Shown: in pieces, positions 60,347 through 64,000 of the stretch
How the letters are laid out: each line of letters begins with the position of its first letter
Numbering within the stretch: the stretch's first letter is position 1
Source of the DNA: Paracoccus wurundjeri
Lineage (GTDB): Bacteria; Pseudomonadota; Alphaproteobacteria; Rhodobacterales; Rhodobacteraceae
Length of the DNA stretch: 64,000 nucleotides
Assembly: GCF_030678915.1 (NCBI RefSeq)
Contig: NZ_JAUUTZ010000003.1
Location: 62,001-126,000 of the forward strand
Direction: 5' to 3'
Translations under genes and position numbers: made by a program
Notes under the pieces: model-generated
The model's input: only the letters and a program-made list of their open reading frames with translations
Told to the model about the DNA's origin: nothing
Database searches by the model: none

Positions 60347-62125
60347 TCAGGGTTGACCTGTTCCGGGCGCGGCCCGGTTGGTGCCAAGGCCCGCAATCAC
60401 GACCACGGCCCATACCACCGCAGCGCCCCACCATAATCCGCCATAGATCAGCCCCATGCCGATCAGACCGGCCTGCACGACGTAATAGACCATGGTGATC
60501 AGAGTCTTGCGGATCAGGTCGCCCTCGCGGTCGGTCAGCCCTACCGTGGCCGAGGCGGCGACGACATTATGCACACAGATCATGTTACCCGCCGCGCCGC
60601 CAACTGCTTGCAATGTGACCACCACCGTCACGCCCAGAAGATCGAGACCGATTCCCTGTGCCGTCGAGAACTGGAACAACGAGAACATCATGTTCGAAAC
60701 CGTGTTCGAGCCGGCGATGAATGCTCCCAACGCACCGATCAGCGGTGCGAAAATGGGCCATGCGTTGCCCGTGGCGGCCGCCATGCCTTCGGCAAGCGTG
60801 ATCGGCATCGATGCAAGCCCGTCCGATCCCGAATTGATGAAAACCTGCACCATCGGCACCGCCAGGAGCAGCGCCGGTGCCGCCGACATCATCGTCCTGC
60901 CCGAAATCGCCCAGGCCCGTGTGTAATCCGAGCCGCGCATGCGAAACAGCGCAACCGAGATCAGCGACGCAAGGATCAGAATCGTGCCCGGCGAATAAAG
61001 GAACTGGGCAGAGGAATTGATGCCCGATCCGAACACATCGTTGAAGGCGACGGTGGCAGAGGGACCGGTAAGCCAATCCTTCAGTGGCACGACAGTGCGG
61101 GTCAGCACCAGCAGAAGCACCACGATCACATAGGGCATCCAGGCCGTCATCAACGAGATATCCTTGCGCGGCGCACCCTCTGCGGCCATCTCTTGATCGA
61201 TCTGCTCGGGCTCGACGCTGCCCTGCCAGTCGCTGCCCCATTTGTCGCGGGGCGGAAATTCGAAATGGTCAGAGGGCATGAACAGCCCCGCCCGGGCTGC
61301 CGGAATGACGATCATCAGGCCGATCAGACCACCCACCAGAGACGGGAATTCGGGCCCAAGGAACCTTGCCACCAACCAGTAGGGCAGGGTGAAGGCGACA
61401 CCTGCGAACAGCGCGAATTTCCATGCCCGGAAACCCTCGGCAAAGCTGCGGCCAGCGCCGAAAAACCGCGTCAGCATTCCCACCATCAACAGCGGAATCA
61501 GGAAGCCGATCAATGCGTGAACCATCGCAACATTGGCGCCAACGACCGGAATATATTGATCCAGAGTCTGCGGCGCGATGGCTGCGGCAACCTCTTCGCT
61601 GTTCGACAGGCCGGTATTTACCCCAACCAGCATCGGTGTCCCGACCGCTCCAAAGGATACAGGCGTTGACTGGATGATCAGCGACACCATCACCGCCGCC
61701 ATGGCAGGAAAGCCGATTGCCAGCAACAGGGGCGCGGCCACCGCCGCGGGCGTGCCGAAACCCGACGCGCCTTCGATCATCGAGCCGAACATCCAGGCGA
61801 TGATGATGGCCTGTATCCGGCGATCGGGAGAGATATCCGTGAAGCCGCGCCGGATTGTCCGGATTGCGCCCGATTCCTGTACCGTATAGAGCAGCAGAAT
61901 CGCTCCGAAGACGATGTAGAGCAGCGTGATTGCTGTCACCAGCCCGTTCACGCTGGCTCCGGCGATCCGTGCGACAGGTGTCCCCCAGATCGCCAGCGCC
62001 AGTACCACTGTCACCACAAAAGCCGTCAGCATTGCCAGCTTGGCGGATTTACGCATCACCACCAGCAGCACGAACACCGTCAACACCGGTAGCAAGGCTG
62101 CAATAAACATCACTGATTGCGGCAT
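60347..62125 (-). CDS. lctP: L-lactate permease (LctP family)
   Basis: 592 residues from ATG 62125, preceded by GGGAGGAAAGAA; an upstream extension to 62305 would run through the leader stem and lacks support. About 12-14 membrane helices. Signatures are [20 protein letters not shown] and [19 protein letters not shown] near residues 100-160, and [20 protein letters not shown] near the C-terminus. It imports lactate and, in related proteins, glycolate, so it may also serve the glcDEF oxidase. Its leader contains a long nested inverted repeat. Confidence 0.93.
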   Translation of the reverse strand: MPQSVMFIAALLPVLTVFVLLVVMRKSAKLAMLTAFVVTVVLALAIWGTPVARIAGASVNGLVTAITLLYIVFGAILLLYTVQESGAIRTIRRGFTDISPDRRIQAIIIAWMFGSMIEGASGFGTPAAVAAPLLLAIGFPAMAAVMVSLIIQSTPVSFGAVGTPMLVGVNTGLSNSEEVAAAIAPQTLDQYIPVVGANVAMVHALIGFLIPLLMVGMLTRFFGAGRSFAEGFRAWKFALFAGVAFTLPYWLVARFLGPEFPSLVGGLIGLMIVIPAARAGLFMPSDHFEFPPRDKWGSDWQGSVEPEQIDQEMAAEGAPRKDISLMTAWMPYVIVVLLLVLTRTVVPLKDWLTGPSATVAFNDVFGSGINSSAQFLYSPGTILILASLISVALFRMRGSDYTRAWAISGRTMMSAAPALLLAVPMVQVFINSGSDGLASMPITLAEGMAAATGNAWPIFAPLIGALGAFIAGSNTVSNMMFSLFQFSTAQGIGLDLLGVTVVVTLQAVGGAAGNMICVHNVVAASATVGLTDREGDLIRKTLITMVYYVVQAGLIGMGLIYGGLWWGAAVVWAVVVIAGLGTNRAAPGTGQP

Positions 62126-62156
62126 TTTCTTTCCTCCCGTTATCTCATCGCCGCAG

Positions 62157-62229
62157 AATGGCAGGGAGGCGTCCATGAGGCAAGTTTTGCAGGACGCATA
62201 TCGAGCCTTATGTCTTCTTCCCTGCCATT
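62157..62229 (-). promoter_or_regulatory. Nested stem-loop in the lctP leader, candidate cis-regulatory RNA
   Basis: On the lctP strand an outer 11-bp perfect helix joins AATGGCAGGGA (62229-62219) and TCCCTGCCATT (62167-62157). Inside it, a 6-bp helix joins GCGTCC (62197-62192) with GGACGC (62174-62169), capped by a smaller GCAA/TTGC stem. The outer helix ends 31 bases before the lctP ATG, leaving the ribosome site free. It could be a regulatory leader, a protein operator, or a remnant repeat; I recognise no known riboswitch family. Confidence 0.5.
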
Positions 62230-62372
62230 TTGAGGCGAGGGGATGATATGCGGGATTGGCAGGTCGCAGATTGCGGAACGGGCCAGGATATGCCGGCATC
62301 GCCATGTGCGAAACCTCTGCCGGCAGCGCAAGGAAGATGTGCCAAGATGAGAAGGGATTAATTAAATCAGAA

Positions 62373-62457
62373 TGGTGCGGGTGGAGGGACTTGAACCCCC
62401 ACGCCTTGCGGCGCCAGAACCTAAATCTGGTGCGTCTACCAATTTCGCCACACCCGC
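62373..62457 (-). tRNA. tRNA-Leu (anticodon UAG)
   Basis: An 85-base cloverleaf with encoded CCA at its 3' end (62373-62375). The acceptor stem GCGGGTG pairs with CACCCGC; the D-arm, a long variable arm (GGCGCCGCAAGGCGT region) and T-arm GTTCAAGTC are evident. The anticodon loop TTTAGGT gives UAG (complement of 62421-62423), reading CUN leucine codons. The long variable arm confirms the class II tRNA-Leu shape. Confidence 0.97.
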
Positions 62458-62610
62458 ACAGAGATATCCGCCCCGGTCAGGGCCTTGCTCCTGACAAGCC
62501 GGGCCGTGGCGCATGTTGTTATATGCGCATTGGGCAGGCTGCCGGAGGGCTAGATAACCGGCCCGATGGCGGCGGTCAATGGCCGGATCCCGGTTTCCGG
62601 GGCAGACGGC

Positions 62611-63564
62611 TCAGGCGCGGCCCAGTTTGGCCAGCCGTGCGGCCTGCAGGCGCGCGAAATCATCGCCCGCATGGTAGGAAGAGCGCGTCAGCGGGGTCGC
62701 CGAAACCATGAGGAAACCCTTGCCATAGGCTGATTTTTCGTAGCCCGCGAACTCTTCGGGCGTGACGAAGCGATCCAGCCGGTGATGCTTGGGCGTAGGC
62801 TGCAAATATTGCCCGATGGTCATGAAATCGACATCCGCAGCGCGCATGTCGTCCATGACCTGAAGAACGCCCTGACGATCCTCGCCCAGCCCCACCATGA
62901 TCCCGGATTTGGTGAACATGGTCGGATCAAGCTCTTTGACCCGTTGCAGCAGCCGCAGCGAATGGAAATAGCGCGCGCCCGGCCGGACCGACGGGTACAG
63001 TCCGGGAACGGTTTCCAGATTGTGGTTGAAGACATCCGGACGCGCCTCGACCACGGTTTCCAGCGCACCGGGTTTGGATTTCAGGAAATCCGGCGTCAGC
63101 ACCTCGATCGTTGAACCGGGCGAGCGGTGACGGATGGCGCGGATCGTCTGTGCGAAATGTTCGGCACCGCCATCATCCAGATCGTCGCGGTCCACGCTGG
63201 TGATCACGACATGGTTCAGGCCAAGCTTCTGAACCGCATGGGCAACCCGCCCCGGTTCGAACACGTCAAGCGTATCGGGCTTGCCGGTGATGACATTGCA
63301 GAAAGAACAGCCGCGTGTGCAGATCTCACCCATGATCATCATGGTCGCGTGCCCCTGCGACCAGCATTCGCCGACATTCGGGCAGCCGGCTTCCTCGCAG
63401 ACCGTTGACAGGCGATTTTCGCGCAGGATGTCGCGGGTCTTCTTGTAACCCTCGGATGTCGGTGCCTTGACCCGAATCCAATCGGGTTTTCTGGGTTGCG
63501 ACTGATCGGCACGATGCGCTTTTTCCGGGTGGCGCAGGCGCGGCGGAGGGGTCATCTCGGTCAT
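62611..63564 (-). CDS. lipA: Lipoyl synthase LipA
   Basis: 317 residues from ATG 63564 (AAAGGTCC upstream); ATG 63555 is an alternative. It is a radical-SAM enzyme that inserts two sulfurs into octanoyl-carrier domains. The auxiliary cluster cysteines are Cys56, 61, 67 ([12 protein letters not shown]) with their spacing intact, and the radical-SAM triad is Cys82, 86, 89 ([10 protein letters not shown]). The C-terminal Ser ligand lies in [14 protein letters not shown]. 153 bases separate it from the tRNA gene. Confidence 0.96.
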   Translation of the reverse strand: MTEMTPPPRLRHPEKAHRADQSQPRKPDWIRVKAPTSEGYKKTRDILRENRLSTVCEEAGCPNVGECWSQGHATMMIMGEICTRGCSFCNVITGKPDTLDVFEPGRVAHAVQKLGLNHVVITSVDRDDLDDGGAEHFAQTIRAIRHRSPGSTIEVLTPDFLKSKPGALETVVEARPDVFNHNLETVPGLYPSVRPGARYFHSLRLLQRVKELDPTMFTKSGIMVGLGEDRQGVLQVMDDMRAADVDFMTIGQYLQPTPKHHRLDRFVTPEEFAGYEKSAYGKGFLMVSATPLTRSSYHAGDDFARLQAARLAKLGRA

Positions 63565-63683
63565 CTTGGACCTTTCGGTGGATTTTCTTCTAACTAATCG
63601 CAAATTGTGGGCAGATCAACGGCGCAGGTCATGCCGCAGATGCAAGGCTGCACTGCGTCTTGCCACAGATGGGGATCCCCGGT

Positions 63684-64000
63684 TCATGTTTCAAACGCCG
63701 AAGGCGGGACAAATGCCGAGGACGGGTCGATTACCGAAGACGAGGCGCCGCGCAGATTCGCCGTAGCGGTTCCACGTTCCCGATAGGGAGTGCTGCCATA
63801 TTGCGCCCGGTAACATTTCGAGAAATGCGACGGGCTGGAAAATCCCGACGCCAAGGCGATCTCGATGATCGACATCTCTGTCTGCATCAGCAGGTTGCGC
63901 GCCCGTGCAAGCCGGGTTTCCATGTAATAGCGCTTTGGACTGCGATGCAGATAGCGGCGGAACAGCCGTTCAAGCTGCCGGGTCGACATGCCGGCATCGG
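63684..64000 (-). CDS. AraC/GlxA-type transcriptional regulator, 5' part outside the window
   Basis: The C-terminal ~105 residues are present and the frame is open to the window end. Two AraC helix-turn-helix units are visible: MSTRQLERLFRRYLHRSPKR and IIEIALASGFSSPSHFSKCY, with YRAQYGSTPYRERG after them. The subgroup resembles GlxA regulators, which carry a DJ-1/PfpI-like N-terminal domain. The effector and targets are unknown. It is cut by the window, not truncated in nature as far as can be seen. Confidence 0.88.
   Translation of the reverse strand, partial: DAGMSTRQLERLFRRYLHRSPKRYYMETRLARARNLLMQTEMSIIEIALASGFSSPSHFSKCYRAQYGSTPYRERGTATANLRGASSSVIDPSSAFVPPSAFET

Noticed and set aside
62140..62331. 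A leftward 63-codon frame through the lctP leader
   Set aside because: It follows the stem-loop sequence, has no ribosome site and no similarity; the conserved lctP start is 62125.

Overview
The window is GC-rich chromosomal DNA from an alphaproteobacterium, most likely a member of the Rhodobacterales close to Paracoccus. This is inferred from gene content and family resemblance: a NAD-dependent formate dehydrogenase of the methylotroph type, a paaABCDE-paaZ cluster, the short alphaproteobacterial HprK followed by RapZ, EIIA-Man and HPr, and a fused TRAP-TAXI transporter. I see no phage, insertion sequence or CRISPR array. Nearly every gene is recognisable at family level.

Layout. 0.1-3.6 kb: a LysR regulator, NAD-formate dehydrogenase and an HPP membrane protein. 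3.9-8.6 kb: glycolate oxidase glcDEF, divergent from a GntR/FCD regulator across an operator-like palindrome. 8.7-11.0 kb: methionine aminopeptidase, a CinA-type molybdopterin-binding protein and a GNAT acetyltransferase. 11.2-22.1 kb: an erythritol locus, with eryA-B-C-D leftward and an ABC transporter (DUF2291 protein, ATPase, permease, binding protein) plus a DeoR regulator rightward from an AT-rich control region. 22.1-28.5 kb: a glycosyltransferase-like protein with a histone H1-like tail, ileS, and an overlapping sugar kinase / threonylcarbamoyl-AMP synthase pair. 28.9-35.0 kb: a FixJ-type response regulator, a Cache-PAS histidine kinase and a 955-residue RTX protein. 35.2-36.6 kb: cobA and mobA.

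36.8-50.5 kb is acyl-CoA and aromatic metabolism. A leftward set encodes an AMP-forming acyl-CoA ligase, a rhodanese, an AhpD-like protein and three CoA-transferase genes, two of which are broken here (nonsense plus frameshift in one, a homopolymer frameshift in the other). Divergent from it lie paaX and the phenylacetyl-CoA epoxidase operon paaABCDE, an extra PaaA/PaaC-like gene and paaZ. A 10-bp perfect dyad upstream of paaA is a strong PaaX operator candidate. 50.3-54.5 kb: pckA (which appears to have lost its normal stop and reads through a dispersed repeat into the antisense of paaZ), then hprK, rapZ, EIIA-Man and HPr, a regulatory phosphotransferase chain. 54.5-56.9 kb: a TetR regulator, an NADPH-dependent FMN reductase and a glutathionyl-hydroquinone-reductase-like protein. 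57.1-62.1 kb: a TRAP-TAXI transporter and an L-lactate permease whose leader can fold into a long nested stem. 62.4-64.0 kb: tRNA-Leu(UAG), lipA and the 3' part of an AraC/GlxA-type regulator cut by the window end.

The genes fit an organism that lives on small organic acids and polyols: formate, glycolate, lactate, erythritol and phenylacetate each have an uptake or oxidation module with its own regulator, close to PEP carboxykinase and the PTS-type regulatory chain. The items most worth a second look are the decayed CoA-transferase operon, the pckA read-through, the extra ferritin-like gene in the paa operon, the lctP leader structure, the repeat family confined to convergent gene ends, and the H1-tailed glycosyltransferase.
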